A DNA stretch of 64,000 nt from an uncultured Oceanospirillaceae bacterium (GTDB lineage: Bacteria; Pseudomonadota; Gammaproteobacteria; Pseudomonadales; Balneatricaceae). Position numbers and translations under genes: made by a program. The stretch's first letter is position 1. Each line of letters opens with the position of its first letter. Under the pieces are notes generated by a model, which worked only from the letters and a program-made list of their open reading frames with translations, did not search any database and was not told the DNA's origin. The stretch spans positions 62,001-126,000 of the forward strand of contig CAKZPE010000008.1 of the NCBI GenBank assembly GCA_937138495.1, in the 5' to 3' direction. Shown one piece after another: positions 29,886 to 38,410 of this stretch.

Positions 29886-31085
29886 ATGCTGACCGATACA
29901 AAGTTAAGAAATCTAAAGCCCAAAGATAAGCTTTATAAGGTTAATGACCGTGATGGGTTGTATGTGGCTGTTACTCCAGCTGGTTCCATTTCCTTCCGAT
30001 ATAACTATTCAATTAATGGCAGGCAAGAAACTGTAACCTTTGCTCGGTATGGGGTAGGGGGGATTACTTTAGCTGAAGCTCGTGAAAAGCTCGCTGAAGC
30101 AAAAAAACTGGTGATGCAGGGAAAGTCACCAGCTAAAGAAAAAGCACGTTGTAAGGCACGAACTAAAGGCGTAGAAACCTTTCAAGCCTGGGCTGAAAAG
30201 TGGTTGAAAGGTTATCAGATGGCGGACTCAACCAGAGATATGCGTCGCTCGATCTATGAAAGAGAGCTGAAGCTCAAGTTCGGCAAGCAAAAGTTAGTTG
30301 AAATTACTCATGAAGATTTAAGGTTGCTGACAAATACCATTGTTGATCGGGGGGCGCCAGCTACCGCTGTACATGTTCGTGATATCGTACTTCAGGTGTT
30401 TCGCTGGGCGATTGATCGTGGCCAGAAAGTTGAAAATCCGGCTGAAAAAGTAAGGCCAAGCAGTATAGCTCGTTTCGAACCACGTGATCGAACGTTGTCT
30501 CCAGATGAAGTAGGGTTGATGTACCGGTATATGAGAAGAGTAGGAACATCACCGGCAATACGAGCAGCTATTCAATTACTTCTTCTAACAATGGTAAGAA
30601 AAAGTGAATTAAGTAATGCTACCTGGAGCGAAATAAACTTCAGCGAATCACTGTGGACTATTCCAAAGGAGCGAATGAAAAGACGGAAACCACACCTGGT
30701 ATTTTTGTCTACCCAAGCTATGGATATTCTCGTTGCCTTGAAGACTTTTTCTGGAGGGTCAGATTACATTTTGCCTTCGAGATACGATATAGATGCTCCA
30801 ATCAGTAGTGCAACTTTCAATCGTGTTTTGACCTCAATCTATAAGCTAGCCCAAAAAGAGGGGCAGCCTTTAGGGAAGTTTGGTCCACATGATCTGAGAC
30901 GTACAGCTAGTACCTTACTCCATGAAGCTGGTTACAATACTGACTGGATAGAGAAGTGTTTGGCTCATGAGCAAAAAGGAGTAAGAGCTGTGTATAACAA
31001 AGCTGAGTACAGAGAGCAAAGAGCGGAGATGCTTCAAGATTGGGCAGATATGATTGATGTATGGGGTCTTGAGAGGGCTCGCTAA
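29886..31085 (+). CDS. P4-type tyrosine integrase
   Basis: A 399-aa recombinase with an N-terminal arm-DNA-binding domain of the DUF4102 type (LTDTKLRNLKPKDKLYKVNDRDGLYVAV), a core-binding SAM-like domain (about 100-190) and the catalytic domain with Arg in TMVRKSELSNATW, HDLRRTAST and the nucleophile Tyr in AVYNKAEY. All key residues are present, so it looks active. AAGGA lies ahead of the ATG. It should integrate and excise the island at the guaA 3' end, probably with AlpA or an Xis-like partner and host IHF. Confidence 0.95.
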   Translation: MLTDTKLRNLKPKDKLYKVNDRDGLYVAVTPAGSISFRYNYSINGRQETVTFARYGVGGITLAEAREKLAEAKKLVMQGKSPAKEKARCKARTKGVETFQAWAEKWLKGYQMADSTRDMRRSIYERELKLKFGKQKLVEITHEDLRLLTNTIVDRGAPATAVHVRDIVLQVFRWAIDRGQKVENPAEKVRPSSIARFEPRDRTLSPDEVGLMYRYMRRVGTSPAIRAAIQLLLLTMVRKSELSNATWSEINFSESLWTIPKERMKRRKPHLVFLSTQAMDILVALKTFSGGSDYILPSRYDIDAPISSATFNRVLTSIYKLAQKEGQPLGKFGPHDLRRTASTLLHEAGYNTDWIEKCLAHEQKGVRAVYNKAEYREQRAEMLQDWADMIDVWGLERAR

Positions 31086-31121
31086 CTTTTTAATAGATTT
31101 TTTACAAAAAGGTAATCAGGG

Positions 31122-33107
31122 ATGAAAATAGAAAAGATAAAACTACAGAATTTTCGTTGTTTCTCGCATGAGGTTGTCGAACTAAATTTTGAGGAAGAAC
31201 TGACTACTCTTGTCGGTGGGAACGGCTCGGGAAAAACGGCAGTTTTGCAGGCAGTATCTCGGTTATTCGGTACATCACCAGCACAGCGAGCGATGCAGCG
31301 TCGTGACTTTCACATACCTGTTGATCGGCAAGAACTTCAGTCTGGAGACAGTCTGTTTGTCGAAGCGGTATTAGCTTTTCCTGAATTGACAGGGCGTGAC
31401 GATTCTCCACTTGATGCTATTCCGGAGTTCTTTAATCAAATGGCGGCTTCTGCTGCTGGGGAGCCCTTAAAAGCTCGTCTTAGATTACAGGCTACATGGA
31501 TGGATGATGGTACTCCGGAAGGGGCAATTGAAGAGGATATACGTTGGATAAGGGTTCTCGATGATAATTTTGAGTGGGATGACTGTTCTAGGGTCCAGGC
31601 CGTAGAGCGTTCTTCGATTCAGTTTATCTACTTGCCAGCTAACCGTGATGCAACAACACAGGTGACCGCACTTCTTAAAGGTCGGTTATGGCAGGCTGCT
31701 AAATGGTCAACGGCATTCAAAGATGCGAGTTCTGATAATGCAGGGCTAATCCAAAGTAGTTTTGAGGAGGAGCAACCGTTGCAGGTTCTGCTGGAGCGTC
31801 TTTCAAGGCGGTGGCTGCAGGTTCATGAAGCCGATACAGATAGTCAACCGCATTTAAGGCTTATTGAAAACCGTTTTGAGGAGCTTGTTCGTAAAGCAGA
31901 GTTTTCCTTTTCCCCTGATGAAGCAGGTCAGGAGCGCCGATTGTCCGAGTTGAGTGATGGGCAGCGTTCTTTGTTTCATATCGCCCTTACAGCGGCAACG
32001 CTTGAAACTGAGCGGGAAGCTTTCACTTTACCTGCAGGTGACAGTGCATTCGAACTGGATAAGTTACGCCGTGTTCATCTTACAATACTTGCTATCGAGG
32101 AGCCTGAAAATAGCCTATCACCGTTTTTCTTATCTCGTATTATCAGACAAGTGAGGGATATAGGTGCACTGCCTTCCGCGCAGGTACTGTTATCGAGCCA
32201 TTCACCTGCGATTATGAGCCGAATAGAGCCGAATGAAGTGAGATACCATCGTATGGATCGTGGTGCCCGATGCTCATCTATCCGCGAGCTGACCTTGCCG
32301 GAAGATGGCACTGAGGAAAGTGTATACGTTAGGCTGGCAATAAAAGCATATCCTGAACTCTATTTTGCGCGATTTGTGATCTTGGGTGAAGGTGATTCTG
32401 AACGAGTTGTTATTCCTAAAGTTTCGGAAGAGATGGATATATCCCTTGATCCGTCGTTCGTTCCCGTCGTTCCTCTTGGTGGACGGTTTGTGTCGCATTT
32501 TTGGCAGCTACTCAATGATCTTGAGATTCCACATGCTACATTACTCGATCTAGATTTAGGGCGTAGGCATGGTGGGGCGAACACCATGAGAAGCTGCTTG
32601 GAGAATCTAGCCGCTATCGGAAATGATTTTCAAAATAACACTCAATATTTGCTTGGCAATGTCGATCCTGATGAAGCTGATCAGCTCACAGACCAAAACC
32701 TTCTTGATGGAGATATACAAGCAAACTGGCTTCAAGCTTTCCGTGAGGAAGGTGTTTTCTTCTCCTATCCTATCGATCTCGATTTTTCCATGCTATGCGC
32801 ATTTCCGCAGGCATATCAGGTGCCTAACCCCGGTGGGCGCGGCCCTATGGGGAGTGCAGAGGCAATTCAGTCTAGGAAGTCCACGACCCTGAAAACAGGT
32901 GGGAATCCCGCTTTATACACTTATCATTATGATGACGCTTTTAAATGGTACCCGTATCTGTTCTTGAGTAGTAGCAAGCCCGAGACTCACCTATCGGCCT
33001 TTTCCCGTATTCCTGACGGCGATATTGCTAGGTCAGCACCTCATGAGCTTAGGACGCTCATTGAGCATGTAAAACAGAAGCTTGAGCTGCCGGGAGAAGA
33101 TGCATGA
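31122..33107 (+). CDS. gajA-like: OLD-family ATPase/TOPRIM nuclease (GajA-like)
   Basis: A 661-aa protein with an N-terminal ABC-type ATPase: Walker A GGNGSGKT at residues 32-39, signature LSDGQRS near 276-282, Walker B ILAIEEPE near 322-329. A C-terminal TOPRIM domain follows, with the metal-binding Glu in LGEGDSERVVIPK (about residue 423) and a DxD in LLDLDLGRR (about 476-478). Together with the next gene, a UvrD-like helicase, this is the class 2 OLD / Gabija layout, an anti-phage system that nicks phage DNA when nucleotides are depleted. It is longer than the best known GajA (about 580 aa). The ATGA overlap with the next gene suggests tight coupling. Confidence 0.85.
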   Translation: MKIEKIKLQNFRCFSHEVVELNFEEELTTLVGGNGSGKTAVLQAVSRLFGTSPAQRAMQRRDFHIPVDRQELQSGDSLFVEAVLAFPELTGRDDSPLDAIPEFFNQMAASAAGEPLKARLRLQATWMDDGTPEGAIEEDIRWIRVLDDNFEWDDCSRVQAVERSSIQFIYLPANRDATTQVTALLKGRLWQAAKWSTAFKDASSDNAGLIQSSFEEEQPLQVLLERLSRRWLQVHEADTDSQPHLRLIENRFEELVRKAEFSFSPDEAGQERRLSELSDGQRSLFHIALTAATLETEREAFTLPAGDSAFELDKLRRVHLTILAIEEPENSLSPFFLSRIIRQVRDIGALPSAQVLLSSHSPAIMSRIEPNEVRYHRMDRGARCSSIRELTLPEDGTEESVYVRLAIKAYPELYFARFVILGEGDSERVVIPKVSEEMDISLDPSFVPVVPLGGRFVSHFWQLLNDLEIPHATLLDLDLGRRHGGANTMRSCLENLAAIGNDFQNNTQYLLGNVDPDEADQLTDQNLLDGDIQANWLQAFREEGVFFSYPIDLDFSMLCAFPQAYQVPNPGGRGPMGSAEAIQSRKSTTLKTGGNPALYTYHYDDAFKWYPYLFLSSSKPETHLSAFSRIPDGDIARSAPHELRTLIEHVKQKLELPGEDA

Positions 33108-34969
33108 CTTGTGTAAGCAAGGATGATTGGGTACCTCAGGGTGTTGGTGGACTTGAAAACAGAGCATGGGAAGCCTTAGATGAAACAGAAATTAGCGTCC
33201 TTGTGACTGCTGGTGCTGGTGCTGGAAAAACAGAATTTCTAGCGCAGAAGGCGACTTATCTATTGCAGACAGGCATTTGTCCGGCTTCTAAACGTATTCT
33301 GGCCATCAGCTTTAAAAAGGATGCTGCCCGAAACCTTGCTGAGAGGGTTGAAAAACGTTGCCCGAGAGGTCAAGCGCGTCGTTTTGACTCAATGACTTTT
33401 GATGCCTTTACTAAGGGGCTGTTGGATCGATTTCGTCCAACTATACCAGAGCCCTTTAATGCGTCTGGCACGTATCAGATTGTTAGTCCGCTACGTCGGG
33501 ATTATGGTGGTTTTCTTGAGCGTCATGGGTACCACGGTGTGAGTGCTCAACAGCTTGAGGGTAGAGTGCCTCTGGCAAACTTACCAATTGATTTGTCAAA
33601 TGGCTCTGAAGTAAATCGTGCGTTGGCACATTACTGGCGTGAACAATTTTTCGGGAGTGAGGAGATATCTTTATCATTTCCGATGATAAATAGGCTTGTA
33701 AAATTATTGCTACAGGAAAACCCATATATCCGTCGGGCTTTACAGGCAACATACCCCATTGTTTTTCTGGATGAATACCAAGATACCACCTACGCCCAGT
33801 ATGACATGCTGCTGACAGCGTTTGATGGGAGTGATGCTGTTTTCACCGCAGTCGGTGATGATAAGCAACGTATTATGGGGTGGGCGGGGGCGATGGATGA
33901 TGCTTTTACTCAGTTTGAGAACGACTTTAGTGCTAGACGTATATCTCTTCTATCAAACTGGCGATCACATGAGGATCTGGTTCGCATTCAGCACGAGATA
34001 GCTCGTCGGATAGATGGAGAAGTGGAAGAGGTTCAGGCTCAAGGAATCCGTGAAATAGAAGGTGATATTTCTGCTATTTGGCAATTTCGAAGCATAGATG
34101 AAGAGAATCATTATTTAGCTGAATGGGTGAGTCACGAAGTGCGTTCCGGGCGTGTTGAACCACATGATGTTGCCATTTTGATTAGGATGCGAGCAGATCA
34201 AGTTGAGGAAGAGATAGCCCCTGCTTTTGGTGAAAGAGGTCTTCGCATTAGAAATGCGGCTAGGTCAGTTGGTGAAATTCAGATACAAGATCTTCTTGGT
34301 GAAGAACTGACTAGTATGTTCGTTTCTTTGCTTCGTCTGGGAGCGACGGATCGAAGTCCTGAAAACTGGGAGTTGGCCCAGCAGAACTATCTGTTTCTGC
34401 AGGCAGCCGATCCAGATAATGAGCTTACGCAGGAGCGACTACTTGCTAAGCTTGAAGCTTTCGTCCGTCAATTAAGGGAAGAGTTAATACGTCGTCAGCC
34501 TGATCTGGATTCGGCTGAAGTAATTGCAGAGTTACTTTTGGAATTTATTAGTAAGCAGATGCTTCGGCAGTGCTTCCCCGCTTATCAGCGAGAAAGGGAC
34601 TTTGAGAGGGTCTGGGTTGGGTTTGTTACATTACTGAAAGAGTGTGCTGAACATAGTAGTAGCTGGGCGGAGGCTTTGGATGAATTTGAGGGTATTGGTC
34701 AAGTAGCTTTGATGACTGTCCATAAAAGTAAGGGGCTTGAGTTTCATACCATGATTTTTTACGGACTAGATAATCAGACTTGGTGGAGTCTTACACCGCA
34801 ACGTAGTGAAGAGTTAAATACTTTTTTTGTTGCTTTTACTAGAGCAAAACAGCGAGCGTTTTTTTCTCAATGTGTTGAACGAGGGCGTGCTATTGGTTGG
34901 ATACAGCAATTGCTGGCTCCTGTGGGGGTTGTAACCATAGATGGCACGACCATATTGGATTCTATGTGA
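33104..34969 (+). CDS. gajB-like: UvrD/PcrA-like superfamily 1 helicase (GajB-like)
   Basis: A 621-aa SF1 helicase with Walker A TAGAGAGKT (35-43), Walker B/motif II DEYQDT (223-228), motif III VGDDKQRIMGWAGA, motif IV LLSNWRSHEDL, motif V TVHKSKGLEF (538-547) and motif VI FVAFTRAKQRA. In Gabija, GajB binds the GajA tetramer and activates it on phage DNA ends. It is longer than typical GajB (about 500 aa). Start codon overlaps gajA. The pair's role in defence is inferred from domain content and pairing. Confidence 0.84.
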   Translation: MTCVSKDDWVPQGVGGLENRAWEALDETEISVLVTAGAGAGKTEFLAQKATYLLQTGICPASKRILAISFKKDAARNLAERVEKRCPRGQARRFDSMTFDAFTKGLLDRFRPTIPEPFNASGTYQIVSPLRRDYGGFLERHGYHGVSAQQLEGRVPLANLPIDLSNGSEVNRALAHYWREQFFGSEEISLSFPMINRLVKLLLQENPYIRRALQATYPIVFLDEYQDTTYAQYDMLLTAFDGSDAVFTAVGDDKQRIMGWAGAMDDAFTQFENDFSARRISLLSNWRSHEDLVRIQHEIARRIDGEVEEVQAQGIREIEGDISAIWQFRSIDEENHYLAEWVSHEVRSGRVEPHDVAILIRMRADQVEEEIAPAFGERGLRIRNAARSVGEIQIQDLLGEELTSMFVSLLRLGATDRSPENWELAQQNYLFLQAADPDNELTQERLLAKLEAFVRQLREELIRRQPDLDSAEVIAELLLEFISKQMLRQCFPAYQRERDFERVWVGFVTLLKECAEHSSSWAEALDEFEGIGQVALMTVHKSKGLEFHTMIFYGLDNQTWWSLTPQRSEELNTFFVAFTRAKQRAFFSQCVERGRAIGWIQQLLAPVGVVTIDGTTILDSM

Positions 34970-34989
34970 GCACGGTCAAGGTCGTGCTC
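34968..34989 (+). terminator. Possible hairpin after the GajB-like gene
   Basis: Arms GAGCACG / CGTGCTC with an eight-base loop overlap the stop codon. No T run follows, so termination is uncertain. Confidence 0.35.
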
Positions 34990-35083
34990 TCTCCGGTTAT
35001 CCAGGAGATCTTTCATGTCTCCTTGAGTCATTGTTTTCTTGCAATTAATGAGAGAGTGTTGGCTCAAGTCTCAGCTGGTAAAT

Positions 35084-35096
35084 TTTAGCCGCTAAA
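35084..35096. promoter_or_regulatory. KorB-type operator, copy 1
   Basis: TTTAGCCGCTAAA, a perfect match to the IncP-1 KorB operator consensus TTTAGCSGCTAAA, extended to a longer palindrome by AAAT/ATTT flanks (35080-35100). It lies between two convergent genes, downstream of both, so it is unlikely to be a simple promoter operator; KorB also acts as a ParB-like centromere-binding protein. Confidence 0.8.
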
Positions 35097-35115
35097 ATTT
35101 CCAGTTTTAACCAAC

Positions 35116-36141
35116 TCATAACAGGAACTCCTTTCGAACTGATGCCAACGCCTTGGACACTGCTTGGCGAGTTATTGGCTGCTGCTTGACGTTCAATATC
35201 TGTTTTCCTATTTCTGCTTGGCTGAACCCTGTTCGTTTCAGGAGAAGCATCCTTTTCTTGGCGTCGGATAGCTTAGAGTCCACCATTCTTCGAGCGAGAT
35301 TACGTAATTCAGCTTTATCAGCTGGTTGAAGAGTAAGGTTTAGCATAAGCCTGAAAAAGTACTGGTCAATTAATGCGTTTCCTGATTTGGCGTTAGGTTG
35401 AGCGCGCTTTGCACATTGATTTGTGAGACGTTGCAGTTCTGTATTGAATTGGTCTAGGGAGCGCCTGTCTCTTTTATATATTGAATTCCATTTACCGCAG
35501 GTAAGCTTAGGCCGATGCTTATTACAGTACTGATGACTGAGCTCAAGCTTTGTATGTTCGAGAAGCTCGAGATCATTTATCTGATTAGCGTCAACTGAGG
35601 CTGCAAACTTAGCGAACTCAGTTAATTCACCACATAGTTTACAAAATCTTTTAATTCGTTTGTCGTTTAGGTTTACACCAGGGGCCATGGACGACTTTTT
35701 AGGCCGCTTATCCTGGCAGCTACCAACTAATGTGATTAGAGATTCAACAGTATCAATAAAACATTGTACTTGGGCATCAGTAAGCTCAGTAGTCATGCAA
35801 AACTGACGCAACAGTTGGCGCTGTAGCCGTTGATATGGCTCAAACCCAATAAGCTTTAACATTCCACTAAAGCCGATTCCTGCTTCAGCACCTGGTATGA
35901 ACATCTTGTATGAAGCTGGAATTGAGTTCATATACACGTTAACAGCGGGATCTATTATCTCTTCTACCAGGTTGATGATGGGGTAGCGCCTTGATGATGA
36001 CGAGTAGGGTCCCCAGTGCTTTTGAAAGCAATTTATAGCTTCTGTGGTAGAAGGGTCACACTTTTCCCAGATGTTAACTTTTTCTGAAATATTCATGTCA
36101 ACTATTTTATCCAATAAATGATCTGTTTCAAGTGGTACCAC
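35116..36141 (-). CDS. Unknown protein with zinc-knuckle-like motif and C-terminal HTH
   Basis: Not recognised as a named family. The start may be GTG 36141 (341 aa) or, more likely, ATG 36096 (326 aa). A Cys/His cluster FCKLCGELTEF...HQYCNKHRPK lies in the middle (about residues 170-215) and may bind zinc. The C-terminus GFSQAEIGKQILNVKQQPITRQAVSKA reads as a helix-turn-helix, so DNA binding is likely. It is the only minus-strand gene of the island and is divergent from alpA across a 16-bp palindrome, which suggests a regulator or copy-control role; that is inference. Confidence 0.7.
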   Translation of the reverse strand: MVPLETDHLLDKIVDMNISEKVNIWEKCDPSTTEAINCFQKHWGPYSSSSRRYPIINLVEEIIDPAVNVYMNSIPASYKMFIPGAEAGIGFSGMLKLIGFEPYQRLQRQLLRQFCMTTELTDAQVQCFIDTVESLITLVGSCQDKRPKKSSMAPGVNLNDKRIKRFCKLCGELTEFAKFAASVDANQINDLELLEHTKLELSHQYCNKHRPKLTCGKWNSIYKRDRRSLDQFNTELQRLTNQCAKRAQPNAKSGNALIDQYFFRLMLNLTLQPADKAELRNLARRMVDSKLSDAKKRMLLLKRTGFSQAEIGKQILNVKQQPITRQAVSKALASVRKEFLL

Positions 36142-36144
36142 TTG
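36129..36144. promoter_or_regulatory. 16-bp perfect palindrome between divergent regulators
   Basis: CAAGTGGTACCACTTG lies just upstream of alpA and at the 5' end of the minus-strand regulator-like gene. Its position and symmetry make it a candidate operator for AlpA or the HTH protein. Confidence 0.6.
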
Positions 36145-36180
36145 GCACTATTTAGCTTCAACTGGAACTTGGAGATAGTT

Positions 36181-36408
36181 ATGAATGTTGGACAAGGTAA
36201 GACTCTAATCAATAGAAAAGTGTTGCTCGAAATGATCCCCTTATCAGATCGAACAATTTATAACCTGGAGAAGAAAGGAGAATTTCCCCAACGAATTGTT
36301 CTGACAAGTAGGAATGTTGCTTGGGACTTGTCTGAGATTGAGGAATGGATAAAAGCAAGAAGAGCTATGGCGATCAAAGCAGCTCGACCTGGTTTCTTTG
36401 GTAGTTAA
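36181..36408 (+). CDS. alpA: AlpA-family transcriptional regulator
   Basis: A 75-aa MerR-like winged-helix protein: LINRKVLLEMIPLSDRTIYNLEKKGEFPQRIVLTSRNVAWDLSEIEEWI is the AlpA signature. ATG 36181 follows GGAG by six bases; the longer frame from 36118 runs through the palindrome and is rejected. AlpA proteins activate excision of P4-like elements or act as excisionase-type factors. Here it stands directly ahead of repA, overlapping no gene, and may control both excision and replication. Confidence 0.9.
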   Translation: MNVGQGKTLINRKVLLEMIPLSDRTIYNLEKKGEFPQRIVLTSRNVAWDLSEIEEWIKARRAMAIKAARPGFFGS

Positions 36409-36409
36409 T

Positions 36410-37261
36410 ATGACTATCGATATATTGTCTGCGTTTTCAGAGATGCCTCCAGAAGTTGATTACGTATTACCTAATGTGGTTGCGGGTACCGTCTGCTCTT
36501 TGGTTTCGCCTGGAGGAGCAGGTAAGTCCATGTTGGCATTACAACTTGCAAGCCAGATTGCAGGAGGCCCAGATCTGTTAGGTATCAACTCATTTGCGAT
36601 TGGAAAGGTTGTTTATCTACCAGCAGAAGACCCTCCTATCGCAATTATGCACAGGCTCTATGCGCTCGGTTCTTACTTCAATGAGGATGAACGGATTAAT
36701 GTTTCAGAACACCTTCATATTGAGCCGTTGATTGGTAGATCACCAAATCTCATGTCAATTGCCTGGGTGGACGCACTGAAAAGAATCTCGGATGGAAAGT
36801 CTTTATTGGTCTTAGATACGCTTCGTAGATTTCATGTTGAAGATGAAAACTCAAGCGGGGCCATGTCTTCGGTGATAGGAGTCCTTGAATCCATCGCTTC
36901 TGAGACCGGATGCACGATTATGTTTCTGCATCATTTAAATAAATCTGCTGCATTCACTGGAATGGGAGATGCTCCTCAAGCTAGCCGAGGAGCGAGCGTG
37001 TTGGTCGATAACATCCGTTGTCAGGCATTCCTTTCCAATATGACTTCTGCAGAGGCCAAAGAGTGGGGGATATGTGATCACCAACGAAGGTCGTATGTCC
37101 GCTTTGGAATCAATAAAGCGAACTATGGTACACCATATCCGGATTGCTGGTTTAAAAGACATGGTGGCGGCGTACTTAAGTTAGAGCCCCTCAGGCGTAA
37201 ATCAAAGCGTCAGGCTCCTGTATCAAAAGTTATGGTAAGGAGCGAAGATGATAACTGGTAA
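36410..37261 (+). CDS. repA: IncQ-type replication helicase RepA
   Basis: A 283-aa hexameric replicative helicase closely like RSF1010 RepA: DYVLPNVVAGTV, Walker A SLVSPGGAGKSMLALQLA, VYLPAEDPP, Walker B LLVLDTLRRFHVEDENSSG, MFLHHLNKSA, QASRGASVLVDNIR, RFGINKANYG. These blocks match RSF1010 RepA as I recall it in the same order. ATG 36410 was chosen over TTG 36398. It overlaps repC by 14 bases, as a repAC operon. Its presence in an integrated island implies that the excised circle can replicate. Confidence 0.93.
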   Translation: MTIDILSAFSEMPPEVDYVLPNVVAGTVCSLVSPGGAGKSMLALQLASQIAGGPDLLGINSFAIGKVVYLPAEDPPIAIMHRLYALGSYFNEDERINVSEHLHIEPLIGRSPNLMSIAWVDALKRISDGKSLLVLDTLRRFHVEDENSSGAMSSVIGVLESIASETGCTIMFLHHLNKSAAFTGMGDAPQASRGASVLVDNIRCQAFLSNMTSAEAKEWGICDHQRRSYVRFGINKANYGTPYPDCWFKRHGGGVLKLEPLRRKSKRQAPVSKVMVRSEDDNW

Positions 37262-38009
37262 TGAAGTCACTCCTACAAGTACGACCCTGCAAGCTCGCGT
37301 AATGATTTTTCAGCCAAGTATACGTCCACAGCTAAGAGTTGGAGAATGGATTGAAACCAGCCATGGAAAATGCAGAGTCAAAGGACGTTTAGGGCAACGT
37401 CATGCAGATGTCTTGGAGTCGATATTATATGTCGCTGAAAAGAGGAAGGAGTGTGACGGTGGTGTCGATCTATTGGTTGATCCTGCGAGGCTGAGAAGAT
37501 CTTTATCGGAAAATCAATACAGTTACTCCCAAATTGAAAAACTCTTAGAAGAGCTTCGTTCAGCTACGATCACAATAGAAAGCCCTGGTTTCAACTTTCC
37601 GATCATAGGAGGGTTGGTGGATCATGTGGTTCCTTCTACAAAGACTCGGCACAATCCTTTGAATGGTGGAATACGTAATTTATGGCGCGTTCGTTTGGGG
37701 GTGGCACTCGTAATGTTGCTTGAGCACGATTTAACTCTTAAGTATGAGCCTTTGCCTTTAGCAAAGCTCGAACATGGTGTTAGCAAAGCCGTTGCTCGTC
37801 ATATTCTCACGCATAAAAATAATCCTACAGGTGGGTGGCTGTTGGATACTCTCATACATGCTGTATATGGACATGATATCAGCAGCCAAACTAGACGAGA
37901 TGCCAGAAGAAGAATCAAGAAAGACATGCATCGTTTAGCGGAAATGGAAATCGTAGTTACGGATACAAACAGAGTTTATCGGGGTAAGCGTGGCGCACTC
38001 GCCCGATAA
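37248..38009 (+). CDS. repC: Replication initiator, RepC-like
   Basis: A 253-aa protein following repA with a 14-base overlap, the position of the iteron-binding initiator RepC in IncQ plasmids. Sequence similarity to RSF1010 RepC is not obvious to me; the assignment rests on position, on the basic C-terminal winged-helix-like part (SQTRRDARRRIKKDMHRLAEMEIVV) and on the iterons that begin inside its 3' end. No RepB/MobA primase is present. Confidence 0.75.
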   Translation: MITGNEVTPTSTTLQARVMIFQPSIRPQLRVGEWIETSHGKCRVKGRLGQRHADVLESILYVAEKRKECDGGVDLLVDPARLRRSLSENQYSYSQIEKLLEELRSATITIESPGFNFPIIGGLVDHVVPSTKTRHNPLNGGIRNLWRVRLGVALVMLLEHDLTLKYEPLPLAKLEHGVSKAVARHILTHKNNPTGGWLLDTLIHAVYGHDISSQTRRDARRRIKKDMHRLAEMEIVVTDTNRVYRGKRGALAR

Positions 38010-38068
38010 CGTGGCATAGACGCCCGTATGCGTGGCGTTATCGCCCGGGACCGTGGCACAGACGCCCG
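37989..38068 (+). repeat. Four 21-bp-spaced iterons (candidate oriV)
   Basis: A 17-bp motif CGTGGCnnnnnCGCCCG occurs at 37989, 38010, 38031 and 38052, exactly 21 bases apart, the first inside the end of repC. IncQ plasmids have iterons of 20-22 bp to which RepC binds. An AT-rich stretch follows further on. Confidence 0.88.
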
Positions 38069-38115
38069 TAATTTGGCTACTTTGGCAGGATTATTAGGAT
38101 ATTCAGTTAGATAGG

Positions 38116-38182
38116 CGACCGCTGAGCGGTCGATTTCTCATACTACTGCCGCCCTACGGGCGGAGATCGGCCATAGGCCGAT
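38116..38182. repeat. Three consecutive tri-loop hairpins next to the iterons
   Basis: CGACCGC-TGA-GCGGTCG (38116-38132), CCGCCC-TAC-GGGCGG (38149-38163) and ATCGGCC-ATA-GGCCGAT (38166-38182) each form a perfect stem with a three-base loop. No T run follows, so they are not ordinary terminators. In IncQ origins, hairpins near the iterons are single-strand priming sites; that role here is inference. Confidence 0.7.
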
Positions 38183-38410
38183 GTTTGAACGCCAGGAGTA
38201 GTTAGGCAGTAACTTCAAAGTTTTGGCAGCTCAACAGAGGACTTGTTGACATATGAGGGGCTGTGGGATGAAAGCTCTAGGGCGCTATTAAAAGATCGCT
38301 ATTTCATCGCAATTTATACGCTGTGTGTGCGCTAAAAGTATATGAAAATCATATGATTAATGCGCTGTGGTGATAGTTTTCTGTTAAAGCATAAAAATAG
38401 CGATTAAATG
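38183..38410. other. Non-coding AT-rich segment of the origin region
   Basis: No gene is seen. It contains the short palindrome ATATGAAAATCATAT near 38340 and a generally AT-rich composition, suitable for strand opening between the iterons and oriT. Confidence 0.4.

Noticed and set aside
31122..33107. A RecF/SMC-type DNA repair ATPase
   Set aside because: The C-terminal TOPRIM residues and the coupled UvrD-like helicase point to an OLD/Gabija nuclease.
36118..36180. Longer N-terminus for AlpA starting at 36118
   Set aside because: It would run through the palindrome and lacks a ribosome site; ATG 36181 has GGAG and gives the family length.
38116..38182. Hairpins as transcription terminators for repC or as integron-like sites
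   Set aside because: No T runs follow any of them and no integron core motifs are seen.
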